Assembly (NCBI RefSeq): GCF_003815775.1
Contig: NZ_CP033926.1
Location: 1,426,001 to 1,490,000 of the forward strand
Length of the DNA stretch: 64,000 bases
Direction of reading: 5' to 3'
DNA from: Chryseobacterium joostei
GTDB taxonomy: Bacteria; Bacteroidota; Bacteroidia; Flavobacteriales; Weeksellaceae
The notes under the pieces were generated by a model. That model did no database searches. It was not told the origin of the DNA and saw nothing but the letters and a program-made list of their open reading frames with translations. Each line of letters starts with the position of its first letter. The stretch's first letter is position 1. Position numbers and translations under genes: made by a program. Positions 42,937 through 52,211 of the stretch are shown one piece after another.

Positions 42937-43673
42937 AAACAATTGTTGAAAAAATCATAAGACTTAGAAATCCTGATTTTACAATAGATGATGCATTGAA
43001 CTCCGGAGCTATTCTTCAGCTGATATGGATTCAGCTCTGGAGCATCATCAGGGGATTAAAGGTTATTTTCTTCTTTAAGAATCCAAAAGGAATGCTTTTA
43101 GGGAAAAGAGTCAGCTTTTTTAATCCCTCAAAAATGAAATGGGGGAAATTCCTGAGACTGGGAAATGATGTCTATGTTTCTGCATTGTCAAAACAGGGAA
43201 TAGAATTCGGAAATAATATTTCCATTGGAGCTTTCAGCAGAATCATTGTTTCTACTTCTTTCAATAATATCGGAGAAAAGATAAAAATAGGAAACAATGT
43301 GGGCATCGGAGAATTTGCCTATCTGGGAGGTTCCGGAGGACTGGAAATCGGTGATGAATGCATCGTTGGGCAGTACCTGAGCTGTCATCCCGAGAACCAC
43401 AATTATGAAGATTTAGATATTTCGATAAGACATCAGGGGGTTAACAGAAAAGGGATCAAAATCGGAAAAAACTGCTGGATCGGCAGCAAAGTTACCATTT
43501 TGGACGGTGTAGAGATTGGTGATGGATGCATTTTAGCGGCAGGAAGTGTCATTACAAAATCTTTCCCCAACAACAGTATTATAGGAGGCATTCCTGCAAA
43601 ACTATTAAAAACAAGAACTCATGACAACCAATCAAACTGTACTGGCAACTTGCTACGCAGTGAATCCTTATAA
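42933..43673 (+). CDS. Left-handed beta-helix (hexapeptide) acyltransferase
   Basis: A 246-residue protein with many hexapeptide turns (IEFGNNISIGAFSRI, IKIGNNVGIGEFAYLGGSG, IKIGKNCWIGSKVTILDGVE, IGDGCILAAGSVITKSF) and the terminal GGIPAKLLK typical of WbbJ/maltose O-acetyltransferase relatives. The catalytic His is probably in SCHPENHNYED. It likely O-acetylates a sugar of the repeat unit using acetyl-CoA. An ATGA overlap ties it to the preceding gene. The last 53 bases overlap the start of the next glycosyltransferase in a different frame. Confidence 0.9.
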   Translation: MKTIVEKIIRLRNPDFTIDDALNSGAILQLIWIQLWSIIRGLKVIFFFKNPKGMLLGKRVSFFNPSKMKWGKFLRLGNDVYVSALSKQGIEFGNNISIGAFSRIIVSTSFNNIGEKIKIGNNVGIGEFAYLGGSGGLEIGDECIVGQYLSCHPENHNYEDLDISIRHQGVNRKGIKIGKNCWIGSKVTILDGVEIGDGCILAAGSVITKSFPNNSIIGGIPAKLLKTRTHDNQSNCTGNLLRSESL

Positions 43674-44856
43674 AGGTTCTGAAGATGCGATGGGCTGGAA
43701 TTTTGTGTATCAAATTGCCAGATTCCGAAAAGTGATCGCTATCACAAGGGAAAATAACAGAGCGCATATCGAGAAATATATGGCGGAAAATCCTGATACT
43801 GTTTATCAGAATATGCATTTTCTCTATTTTGATCTTCCCTATTGGATGCGTTTCTGGAAAAAGGGAAACCGGGGAGCAATGCTGTATTATTATCTTTGGC
43901 AGAAAGGAATTATTTCGTTTATTAAAAAACAAAAACTGGATTTTGATATTGTTCATAACGTCAATTTTCATAACGACTGGACGCCAAGTTTTTTATGGAA
44001 GCTTAATAAACCGATGGTTTGGGGGCCTATAGGACATCATCCGCTGATTCCAAAACAGTATCTGCAAGATTATTCCAAAAAATATTTTATAAAAGACCGT
44101 CTCACATGGATGGTGAAAAATTTCTTCTGGAACTTTTCGCCTTCATTGAGTAACACCATCAAACATTCAAGTCACATCTGGTGTATGAATACCGGAGTTC
44201 CTGAAAAGCTCAGTCTTTCTGAACATCAATATTCCCTCTATCCGTCCGTAGCTTCGGAAGACTTTTTCCAAAGCAATGAGATGGCTGTAAAATCTGATTT
44301 TATGGTGATAAGCGTGGGAAGATTTGTTCCGTTAAAAGGCTTTGATTTAACCATAAGATCATTTGCCGGATTCATCAATAGCCTTCCGGAAAAAGACAGG
44401 GCGCAATGCAGGCTGGTCCTGGTAGGAACAGGTGAGCAAAAAGAATTTTACCTGCGTCTCATTACCGAAAACCGGATGAATGATTATATTGAAATTATTG
44501 AATGGATCGACCGAAGAGACCTGATGAAAATGTACAGAAAAGCTTCAGTATTTCTTTTTCCTTCCCACGAAGGAGCAGGAATGGTGGTTCCGGAAGCACT
44601 TTCTTTTGGATTACCGGTGGTATGCCTTCAAAATGAAGGCCCCGGAGAATTTGTGAATGATCAGTGTGGTATCACAATTCCTCAACAAGAATACAGTAAG
44701 TCCATAGAAAGCTTAAGCCGTGCATTGGTCAGATTATTCTTGGATAAAAATCTTCTGAAAGAAATGAGTACCGGAGCCAGAAAACATTATATCGAAAAAT
44801 TCTCCTGGGAAAAAAGAGGAGAACATCTCAACAACATTTATAACCAACTAAGATGA
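43621..44856 (+). CDS. Glycosyltransferase family 4
   Basis: A 411-residue GT-B enzyme. The start MTTNQTVLATCYAVNPYKGS EDAMGW is characteristic of one GT4 subgroup; FHNDWTPSFLW and the later SVGRFVPLKGFDLTIRSFAG and FPSHEGAGMVVPEALSFGLP with the E-x7-E motif follow. The ATG lies 53 bases inside the acyltransferase gene; no in-frame later start would preserve the N-terminal motif, so the overlap is probably real. The stop overlaps the next start (ATGA). Donor sugar unknown. Confidence 0.9.
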   Translation: MTTNQTVLATCYAVNPYKGSEDAMGWNFVYQIARFRKVIAITRENNRAHIEKYMAENPDTVYQNMHFLYFDLPYWMRFWKKGNRGAMLYYYLWQKGIISFIKKQKLDFDIVHNVNFHNDWTPSFLWKLNKPMVWGPIGHHPLIPKQYLQDYSKKYFIKDRLTWMVKNFFWNFSPSLSNTIKHSSHIWCMNTGVPEKLSLSEHQYSLYPSVASEDFFQSNEMAVKSDFMVISVGRFVPLKGFDLTIRSFAGFINSLPEKDRAQCRLVLVGTGEQKEFYLRLITENRMNDYIEIIEWIDRRDLMKMYRKASVFLFPSHEGAGMVVPEALSFGLPVVCLQNEGPGEFVNDQCGITIPQQEYSKSIESLSRALVRLFLDKNLLKEMSTGARKHYIEKFSWEKRGEHLNNIYNQLR

Positions 44857-45929
44857 AAAGAATTGTTGCCATCCATCTACTGAATGATTACAGCGGAAGT
44901 CCGAAAGTACTGATGCAGCTTTTGAAAGCCTGGACAAAAAACAGAATTGAAGCTCACCTATTTACCTCCGACGGAAGAACAGGGTTTCTTTCCGACATCC
45001 CGAACGTTAAAAATCACTTCTTCTGGTATCAGTTTTCTCAAAGCTCATGGATTAGAATAGCCAATTTTTTTGTGAGTCAGTTTCTTTTAATGATCAAGCT
45101 TTTATTTTTTCTAAAAAAGCAGGACATCGTATATATCAATACGGTACTTCCTTTTGGGGCAGCTATTGCCGGAAAAATAAAAGGCTGCAAAATCATTTAT
45201 CATATCCACGAAACCTCTGTGAAACCTAAAATATTTAAAAATTTTCTGTTCGGAATCGCAAAATTTTCCGCAGATAAGATAGTTTTTGTTTCAGAATATC
45301 TTTTAAAAAAAGAATCTCTGATAGACAATCAGGTTCTTCTTTATAATGTTTTGGAAAGTGATTTTACAGATCAGGCAGATCAGTTCCAATATTTGGAAAA
45401 GACGGTTCCGATTCTCCTGATGATCTGTTCTTTAAAAATATACAAAGGCGTTAACGAATTTTTAAAATTAGCAGAAAAAAACAACAGCTACCTATTCAAA
45501 TTGGTTGTGAATGCTTCAGAAAAAGAAATTCAGGAGTATTTCAGAGGAAAGACAATTCCGGATAACCTTACCATCTATCCTACACAAACCAATACCCATC
45601 CTTTTTATCGGGAAGCAAGCATCATCGTCAATTTGTCTCATCCTGATCTTTGGGTAGAAACTTTCGGACTGACAATTCTGGAAGGAATGCGTTACCGCCT
45701 CCCAGCCATTGTTCCTCGGGTTGGCGGGGTGACCGAATTGGTAAAAGACGGCAAAAACGGTTTTTTAATTAACTCTAAAAATGTCGACGAATTATCTGAA
45801 AAGATTACTTATATATTGAGCAATTCAGACGTGTACCAATCTTTCAGCGAGGCATCTTATCAGACAAGTCTTTTGTTTTCAGAAGCCTATTTTGAAAAAG
45901 AATCTCTGAAAATTATTTCCATTTTATAA
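44853..45929 (+). CDS. Glycosyltransferase family 4
   Basis: A 358-residue GT-B enzyme. The N-terminal domain carries LNDYSGSPKVLMQLLKAW and YHIHETSVKPKIFKN; the C-terminal domain carries LLMICSLKIYKGVNEFLKLA and VETFGLTILEGMRYRLPAIV, with the E-x7-E motif, then PRVGGVTELVKDGKNGFLI. Coupled to the preceding transferase by a 4-base overlap. It ends a tight run of genes that begins with the tri-domain protein; a 126-base gap with the third palindrome follows. Confidence 0.9.
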   Translation: MKRIVAIHLLNDYSGSPKVLMQLLKAWTKNRIEAHLFTSDGRTGFLSDIPNVKNHFFWYQFSQSSWIRIANFFVSQFLLMIKLLFFLKKQDIVYINTVLPFGAAIAGKIKGCKIIYHIHETSVKPKIFKNFLFGIAKFSADKIVFVSEYLLKKESLIDNQVLLYNVLESDFTDQADQFQYLEKTVPILLMICSLKIYKGVNEFLKLAEKNNSYLFKLVVNASEKEIQEYFRGKTIPDNLTIYPTQTNTHPFYREASIIVNLSHPDLWVETFGLTILEGMRYRLPAIVPRVGGVTELVKDGKNGFLINSKNVDELSEKITYILSNSDVYQSFSEASYQTSLLFSEAYFEKESLKIISIL

Positions 45930-45935
45930 TATATT

Positions 45936-45958
45936 TTCCATTTTTTGGAACTTGGCAC
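45936..45958. promoter_or_regulatory. TTCCA-N5-TGGAA palindrome, copy 3, followed by TTGGCAC
   Basis: TTCCA-TTTTT-TGGAA (45936-45950) directly followed by TTGGCAC (45952-45958). The latter equals the -24 part of a sigma-54 promoter, but the -12 part (TTGC) is not at the required distance. Seven bases after the glycosyltransferase stop. Confidence 0.4.
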
Positions 45959-46009
45959 CGTGTCTAATAAGATTTAAGCCATTGATTTTTAATTATTTAA
46001 AAACAACTT

Positions 46010-46017
46010 TACTTTTG
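46010..46017 (+). promoter_or_regulatory. -7 box TACTTTTG before the DUF1972 glycosyltransferase
   Basis: A perfect TANNTTTG match 38 bases before the ATG at 46056. A TTG at 45982-45984 lies 25 bases upstream, slightly too far. Suggests a separate transcript for the last two genes of the cluster. Confidence 0.45.
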
Positions 46018-46055
46018 GAATATGAATAGTACTACTGTTATCAAATACATCTATT

Positions 46056-47276
46056 ATGAAGACAAAAGTAGCAATTATCGGAACTGTGGGTTTACCCGCT
46101 AAATATGGAGGATTCGAAACGTTAGCCGCTCACCTTGTAGAAGAGCTTGCTGATACTTATGATTTTACAGTCTACTGTTCATCAAAGAAATATACGAAAG
46201 AAGAGAGAACCGAAAGCTGGAAAGGGGCAAAACTAAAATATCTTCCTTTTGATGCCAATGGGATTCAAAGCATTCCTTATGATACCTTGTCTATTCTTCA
46301 CGCATTATTCTGTAGTGATGTTCTATTAATTTTAGGGGTTGCAGGCGCCTGGTTATTACCATTTGTAAGATTGTTTACCCGTAAAAAAATCATCATTTCG
46401 ATTGACGGTATAGAATGGAAAAGAGACAAATGGTCTTTACCTGCAAAATTATACTTGTGGTGGGCAGAAAAACTGGCCGTGAGATTTTCTCATATTGATA
46501 TTTCTGATAATGAATCTATCCAGGATTATACTTCTTTACGATATAAAACGATCAGTAGAGTCATAGAATACGGTGCCGACCATACAAAAGTAAATTTGAT
46601 CCCTACTCCTGAAAATATAGAAAAATATCCTTTTTTATCAGGAGAATATGCGGTAAAAGTATGCAGAATAGAACCGGAAAATAACGTTCATACTATTGTA
46701 AAAGTTTTCAGTGAACTTCCTGATCGTACACTGGTATTGGTTGGCAACTGGAAAAACAGTCAGTATGGTATTGATGTAAAGCACCAATATTCAGGCTTTA
46801 AAAATATTCATCTGCTGGATCCTATTTATGATCAAGAAACGATAGACCTTATCCGCGGAAATGCTTCTGTCTATATTCACGGGCATTCTGCGGGCGGTAC
46901 CAATCCTTCTTTAGTTGAAGCTATGTTTTTAGGGCTGCCCATTATAAGCAATGGAGTTTCTTACAACAGAACCACAACGGAACATCAGGCTTTTTACTTC
47001 TCCAATGAGGAAGATCTTAAAAATGTTTTAAATGAAATTACAAAAGAAGATCTCCGTAATTGTGCCGTACAGATGAAGAAAATAGCAGAAAGAAGATATA
47101 CCTGGAAAAAAATAGCAAAAAAATACAGTCAGCTTATTGAAGAAACCTTTACAATCAATAAGAAAACCAATGTCTACCCTGTGATTTCAAAATTAGACAA
47201 AAAAACTCTTGAAAAGTATCATGTAGGACATTTAAAAAACCTACAACTATTCAACAATTCAAATAAAACCGCTTAA
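46056..47276 (+). CDS. DUF1972/GT4-type glycosyltransferase
   Basis: A 406-residue enzyme. The opening KVAIIGTVGLPAKYGGFETL is the DUF1972 signature of WsaF/rhamnosyltransferase-like enzymes; the second domain has VCRIEPENNVHTIVKVFSEL and the E-containing GHSAGGTNPSLVEAMFLGLP. It transfers a sugar in repeat-unit assembly, quite possibly the first after the initiating transferase encoded next (12-base gap). The donor cannot be determined. Confidence 0.88.
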   Translation: MKTKVAIIGTVGLPAKYGGFETLAAHLVEELADTYDFTVYCSSKKYTKEERTESWKGAKLKYLPFDANGIQSIPYDTLSILHALFCSDVLLILGVAGAWLLPFVRLFTRKKIIISIDGIEWKRDKWSLPAKLYLWWAEKLAVRFSHIDISDNESIQDYTSLRYKTISRVIEYGADHTKVNLIPTPENIEKYPFLSGEYAVKVCRIEPENNVHTIVKVFSELPDRTLVLVGNWKNSQYGIDVKHQYSGFKNIHLLDPIYDQETIDLIRGNASVYIHGHSAGGTNPSLVEAMFLGLPIISNGVSYNRTTTEHQAFYFSNEEDLKNVLNEITKEDLRNCAVQMKKIAERRYTWKKIAKKYSQLIEETFTINKKTNVYPVISKLDKKTLEKYHVGHLKNLQLFNNSNKTA

Positions 47277-47288
47277 AAACGAAATGCC

Positions 47289-48359
47289 ATGAAAAATTGT
47301 ATAGAACTATCCATATTGGGAATTCTTGCTTTCACTTTATCCATGTGTATCATTCCGCTGATGAGAACTGCTGCCCAAAAACTTAAATTAGTAGATGTTC
47401 CCAATTCAAGAAAGGTTCATCACAATGCAATTCCTTTAATTGGAGGCTTAGTAATAGGTATTGTTGTTATTTTGCTAATGGGTGTTACCGTAAATAACAG
47501 CCTGAAAGAGATGCTTCCCATCATCATCACTTCATACATTATGCTATTGATAGGAGCTTTAGATGACAAAACGGACATCAGGGCAATCTATAAGCTGGGG
47601 ATACAACTATGTGTAAGTGTAATAATAGCAACATCCGGAATCAGAATATCTTCTTTGTACGGACTGTTCGGAGTTTATGAAATCAGCATTTACCTGCAAT
47701 ACATTCTTACCGTTTTGGTTATTACCACTGCAGTGAACTCCTTTAATCTGATCGATGGAATAGACGGATTGGCAGGAAGCGTTGCAGGAATAGGTTTTGG
47801 TCTTTTTTTCTTTATCGCACTTATAGAAGGCAACATTAGCCTTGCAAGAATTGGCATTTTGTTCATTGGCAGTATCCTGGCTTTCCTCAAGTACAATTTT
47901 TCACAAAAAAGCAAAATATTTTTAGGAAACTCCGGGGCATTATTCTTAGGATATCTATTAATTTGCCTGGGTATTTATATTACCAAATTTGACCATAATA
48001 CAACTCATAATTTCCCTTATGGTATTTTCTTCATTCTTTTTGTGTTTACCATTCCTGTCATAGATTCTATAAGAGTATATACTGATAGAATTTTAAGAGG
48101 AAAATCGGCTTTCAAAGCAGATAAAACGCACATCCATCATCACCTTTTACAATTGGGGCTGTCTCACAAAAAAATCACTATAATCTTTTTATCAATCAAT
48201 GTTTTCGTTCTTGCTATTCAGATCATCTTTTTCAAAAGCTATTCCATTTACACTATATTATTTTCTTTCCTTGTATTCATCCTAATATTTAAGCTGATCA
48301 AAACGGTCAATCTTTTTTTAACCTGGAAAAATAACATCAAACAAATGGAAAACTCATAA
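47289..48359 (+). CDS. WecA/MraY-type polyprenyl-phosphate sugar-1-phosphate transferase
   Basis: A 356-residue inner-membrane enzyme with about ten to eleven helices. Family motifs: VPNSRKVHHNAIPLIGGL, the Mg-binding pair in LLIGALDDKTDIRAIYKLGI, NSFNLIDGIDGLAGS (catalytic Asp cluster), FLGNSGALFLGYLL and the cytosolic His motif KADKTHIHHHLLQLGLSHKK. It starts polysaccharide assembly by moving a HexNAc-1-phosphate onto undecaprenyl phosphate. Last gene of the exopolysaccharide cluster, followed by repeat copy D. Two close ATG codons precede the reading frame; the second is used here. Confidence 0.92.
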   Translation: MKNCIELSILGILAFTLSMCIIPLMRTAAQKLKLVDVPNSRKVHHNAIPLIGGLVIGIVVILLMGVTVNNSLKEMLPIIITSYIMLLIGALDDKTDIRAIYKLGIQLCVSVIIATSGIRISSLYGLFGVYEISIYLQYILTVLVITTAVNSFNLIDGIDGLAGSVAGIGFGLFFFIALIEGNISLARIGILFIGSILAFLKYNFSQKSKIFLGNSGALFLGYLLICLGIYITKFDHNTTHNFPYGIFFILFVFTIPVIDSIRVYTDRILRGKSAFKADKTHIHHHLLQLGLSHKKITIIFLSINVFVLAIQIIFFKSYSIYTILFSFLVFILIFKLIKTVNLFLTWKNNIKQMENS

Positions 48360-48371
48360 AATTATCTTATA

Positions 48372-48460
48372 GATGAAAATAGAGTTTAGTAATTCTTGCT
48401 TAATTTTACTCAAACGAACTAAATCATCGATAAAAGTGTTTGAAGATATGCTCGTCTTGC
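48372..48460 (+). repeat. Intergenic repeat element, copy D, cut off at its 3' side
   Basis: Contains CTTGCTTAATTTTACTCAAA, CGAACTAAATCATCGATAAA, AGTGTTTGAAGATA and CTCGTCTTG, nearly identical to copy A. The GTCAC and hairpin half is missing: the sequence changes right after TCTTG, three bases before the stop codon of the higher-GC MBL gene. This suggests the element was truncated when the MBL/Crp segment arrived. Confidence 0.7.
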
Positions 48461-48463
48461 TAA

Positions 48464-49153
48464 CTAAACCTTAATAGCCGCACTGCATTTAGCCACAAAT
48501 TGCTCAAATTTTCGATCTGTATTTAGCATGATTGGTCCGTGACCGAAGCAGATAATGGCTGGATTCAGTTTTGCCAACTTCTGAAGCGATTTGATATTGC
48601 ACTGCTGATCCGAGGTGAATATATGTGGTGGAAGCCGTAGACCGGTCATTGTCGTGAGCAGGTTCATATTTGTCGCTGCATCTCCGATTATCAATACACC
48701 ATCTCGCTCGCGAAATAAAGAAATATGCCCTGCCGAATGTCCGGGCGTCTCTATTACGCGAAAGTTTCCGATCATATCGTTTTCAACGATTGTTTGTTCC
48801 ACTTTATGTCCCTGACCTGCCCAATACTTTTGTTGAAGCTTTGCTACCCAATGTTGAGGAGTTGGATAGTCGTTGGTTACCATACCTGTTTCAGTCCTGA
48901 AAACTTCGTCGGGATGACAGAGTAAGGGTATTGCGAACTCTGCGCATATCTGATCGCTACAGCCCTGATGGTCTGCATGGGCATGTGTCAGTACATGTTG
49001 ATAAACAGGAATTTTCTGAAGAGTTTTCTTTACAGCAGCATACGAACTTCGTATTCCGGAGTCTACCAATACACCTTCGATAATATAGCAGTTGATACTG
49101 TTGCGCGGCATCAGTGAAATATGGAACACTTCGGGAGCAATTTGACGTAACAT
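48464..49153 (-). CDS. MBL-fold metallohydrolase
   Basis: A 229-residue metallo-beta-lactamase-fold protein. Zinc motif HAHADH at 57-62, then ETPGHSAGHISLF for the next His, GDAATNMNL for the bridging Asp, and CFGHGPIM for the last His. Closest in layout to small glyoxalase II-like hydrolases. GC content is visibly higher (around 44 percent in hand-counted lines) than in the flanking cluster (about 25-35 percent). It sits 53 bases from the Crp-like regulator on the same strand and may be its target. Substrate unknown; a thioester or lactone hydrolase is possible. Confidence 0.88.
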   Translation of the reverse strand: MLRQIAPEVFHISLMPRNSINCYIIEGVLVDSGIRSSYAAVKKTLQKIPVYQHVLTHAHADHQGCSDQICAEFAIPLLCHPDEVFRTETGMVTNDYPTPQHWVAKLQQKYWAGQGHKVEQTIVENDMIGNFRVIETPGHSAGHISLFRERDGVLIIGDAATNMNLLTTMTGLRLPPHIFTSDQQCNIKSLQKLAKLNPAIICFGHGPIMLNTDRKFEQFVAKCSAAIKV

Positions 49154-49206
49154 AGTTTTTTTTGCAAAACTACATCACTGATCAAGAAAGCATAAGGACA
49201 TTTGTC

Positions 49207-49794
49207 CTATAATATGCTGGGTCTATGTATTTGTCCTTTCGCCCGTGTAAGTGATCGCTGTGTGATGCCCAAGTACGATGCCAGATCCTGAGTTGCTACG
49301 CGCTTGACGAGCATCGGTTCACTAGACAGGACATGATGGTATTTATCTACAGCAGACCTATTATTGTAATTCAGCAGATAACGTTCTTTTTGGCTATACT
49401 CACGCTCCATCACCGATTTTATAATTCCGTTCCAAGCAGTTACCTGAACAAGCAGATGCAGATAGTCCTGGTAACTTATCCTATAGATTACGCTATCTTC
49501 TATAGCCCTGATACTCTTTCTGGATTTTTCCTGCGTCACAAATTCCGGAAACGAGGTGACAAATTCATTTTCAAACTTGAAGCAGGTTATATTTTCTTTT
49601 CCTTCTTTGTCTATAGCATATGCTTTTACAGCGCCACTAACGATAAATCCAATATAACGGCAGAATTCATCTTCATGAATAAAAAAATCACCCTTTTTTA
49701 AGCGGATTGGTTTGAAGAATTGCGCAGAAAAGTTGATTTCTTCGGCTGATAATCTTTCTAGTGAGGATAGGTAATTTTTAAATACGTCAGTCAT
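49207..49794 (-). CDS. Crp/Fnr-family transcriptional regulator
   Basis: A 195-residue protein. N-terminal cyclic-nucleotide-binding-like beta roll (about 20-115: IRLKKGDFFIHEDEFCRYIG, GFIVSGAVKAYAIDKEGKEN), a long helix, and a C-terminal winged helix where TQDLASYLGITQRSLTRAKG is the recognition part. The usual ligand-contact Arg/Ser/Thr set of Crp is not evident, as is common in Bacteroidota members. It lies just upstream of the MBL hydrolase and shares its raised GC, so the pair was probably acquired together and the regulator likely controls the hydrolase. Confidence 0.85.
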   Translation of the reverse strand: MTDVFKNYLSSLERLSAEEINFSAQFFKPIRLKKGDFFIHEDEFCRYIGFIVSGAVKAYAIDKEGKENITCFKFENEFVTSFPEFVTQEKSRKSIRAIEDSVIYRISYQDYLHLLVQVTAWNGIIKSVMEREYSQKERYLLNYNNRSAVDKYHHVLSSEPMLVKRVATQDLASYLGITQRSLTRAKGQIHRPSIL

Positions 49795-50233
49795 TTCACT
49801 ATTTTTTTGTCCTTTTACTTTCTTCTTAGCCGTCTATGAATTACATACCAATCCGGTATCCAAATCTAACAATTATTTTAGGTTGCAATATAATTGATTG
49901 TAACAATTTAACTGTAATAGACTTTCCATGAAAATAAGATATAAAAGAGAAGGCTATAGTTACATAATAAATTACAGCATCTTTTATTTATGAGAAAATT
50001 TTCAAATACAATATACCATTTAAAATTAAATTGCAAGAAGTTTATCCTACAATAAAAGGCAATACTCAATTTTAGAGTACCCAAATTAAATTTATTTTTA
50101 AAGATTAATTGGGCAAGTACTCCAACTCATTATCATCATTTTTATAGAGCTAAGGATTGGTACATTTAAGTATATCATGGCCATAATTTTTTAGCCATAA
50201 GAAAAGATTATATTTTATACTGAATTACCAATT
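49795..50233. other. 439-base intergenic region without a recognised gene
   Basis: AT-rich, no open frame of note, no repeat copy. A short stem ATGGC...GCCAT near 50175-50197 is too weak to call. It separates the start of the Crp-like gene from the end of the broken TPR-AraC gene. Confidence 0.5.
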
Positions 50234-51864
50234 TTAAGAGTATAATGATTGATGTGCAGAGATTTTCAATTGTTCTACAAAATAGGATGTTGTAAAGCCC
50301 ATTTCTTTCTTGAAAGCATTCACAAATACACGAGGTGTAGCATATCCGCATTCTTCAGCAAGATAAGTAATTTTATATTCTGTGTAAATGGGATTTTCAT
50401 AAAGCTTTTTAACAATATAGTTGATGCGCAATTCATTGATATAGTTTGTGAAATTGTGCTCACGATATACTTTAATAACCTCTGAGAGATATTTTGTATT
50501 GGTATTAAGACTATTAGCCATCCAGGTAAGACTTAAATCTTTACGAAGATATTTTTCTGAGCTTTCAAACTTTTTTAGTTTAAGAAGTAATGCTTTTACT
50601 GTTTCGTCAGTAATGGTAACCGAAGCGTTTGATTTGTTAACTTTATTATATGATTCATCATGATTGAGTTGCTTTTCATGATTAATTTTGGCAATCAGAT
50701 CTTCATATTTTTCGTGGGTAATCTTATTTTTCTTTTTCCAATAAAAAGTAATGAAAAGTAAAGCTACAAGAGACAGCGCTGAAATAATAATTATTTTTAT
50801 TGAAGATATTTTTTCCTGATTTTTTTAGAATCCTGCAATAAGATATTTGAAGAATAGTCCGTATTGTTTTTTTCTGTAATTCTTATGGTATCTTTTAAGT
50901 AGGTATATTTATCCATATAGATCTTTGCATTCTTTGAATCTCCCATTTCACTATAGGCAGAAGCTAAAAATTCAAAAGATTCGATTCTGTTAGTCGGGTT
51001 AGGGAATTGTTTTTCAAGATCTCTGGCCAGATTTGCATATTGTATTGTTTTCTGATACTCTTTCTTTTCCAGATACATCCAACTTAATTGATTCATTAAA
51101 ATAACCTTGCTATCATCTAACAAGTTATATGTATTGACAATATTTAGACTTTCGTTTAGATATTTTTCAGCTTTTTGTAAGTTTCCCGGTTGGTTCGCTT
51201 CTTCCAAACTAGAAATCCCTAAGCGCATATAACTAAATGAAAGCATCTCATATTTTTTTGTAAGGGGAATCTCCTTACTGTTGCCATTAATAAGCTGAGC
51301 TGACTCGATACTTTTTTTAGAATAAGCAATAACCGAATCTTTATAAGTTGTATTTTCCAACCTCTTATTCAAAAAATAAATAGTCATATTGTTGTACGAA
51401 AGAGATAAGGTATAATTTCTGATATTGGAATCTTTAATCTTTTTCGCATATGAAACCGCGGTTTTAAAATCCTTTAAACTGGCTTCATCCAGTCCCATAT
51501 ATTCTAAAGCTAAAGCTTTGGAACGGTAAAGATTTGCCATGGTTCTGTATGCCTCAGGTCCTGCATCAGTTTTTTCAAGCTCCGTAGCAAGTTTGATAAT
51601 TTCTCTATTTTTTTTCTGCTTTTCATATATTTCAATGATACAGCGTCCACTTTTTGGAATACCCCATTGGTATCCAATTTTTTCAGATTCAGATTTCAAA
51701 CTGAACAATGCTTTTTCTTTTTCCGGATCAGAGATTTTAGTATTAAATCTTAATTCTTCTAATTTGGTATCAATATATTCTTCATTCAGAATCGTTTTGG
51801 TTTGTGCGCCAAGACTAAAGCTTATTGAGAAAAAAAACAGAAATGAAAGTAGAAAATTTCTCAT
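50234..51864 (-). pseudogene. TPR-containing AraC-type membrane regulator, frameshifted
   Basis: The first part (51864 to 50797; start MRNFLLSFLFFFSISFSLGA) has a signal peptide and tetratricopeptide repeats to about residue 350, then a stop. In the next frame the protein continues KISSIKIIIISALSLVALLF (a membrane helix), a polar linker, and a C-terminal AraC HTH domain (TWMANSLNTNTKYLSEVIKV ... ITYLAEECGYATPRVFVNAF) to 50234. The complete design, periplasmic TPR, one membrane span and cytosolic AraC domain, is a common Bacteroidota sensor. The shift falls in a run of six A on the coding strand (50809-50814); seven would restore the frame. Mutation, phase variation or sequencing error are all possible. 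Confidence 0.85.
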
Positions 51865-52211
51865 AGACAATGCAATTTTCACAATTATAACTTCTGAAAA
51901 TTTAATCATATATATTTCCCAAAATCACCAATATCTATTTGGGATTATTTTAAATCTGCACAAATATCCAAATATGTATAATATACTGATTTACAATATT
52001 GCTAATTTGTAAAATCGATAAATAGTACATAAAACTTTCTGAATTATTCCTATGTGAGGTTTGTATAGACTCTGACATAATTATAATATTGTATCAAATG
52101 CTAACTGATTCTGAACACTACATAAAGAACCTACTATTCTTTTCTTTTTCAAATACTGTGAAGACATTGGTTAGTCCCATTCCACTTACCTTTTAAAAAT
52201 AAACACAACTT
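51865..52211. other. 347-base divergent intergenic region
   Basis: Lies between the leftward TPR-AraC gene and the rightward HTH gene. Strongly AT-rich. No reliable promoter pair, repeat or hairpin was found, although both flanking genes must be promoted from here. Confidence 0.45.

Noticed and set aside
45952..45970. Possible sigma-54 promoter (TTGGCAC) next to palindrome copy 3
   Set aside because: The -24 part fits, but no GC dinucleotide stands at the -12 position ten bases after the GG, and a TANNTTTG box nearer the gene explains transcription better.
9185..50180. Sixteen-base sequence CATTTAAGTATATCAT shared near 9.19 kb and 50.16 kb
   Set aside because: No extension of similarity on either side. 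In an AT-rich 64-kb window a 16-base match of this composition can occur by chance.
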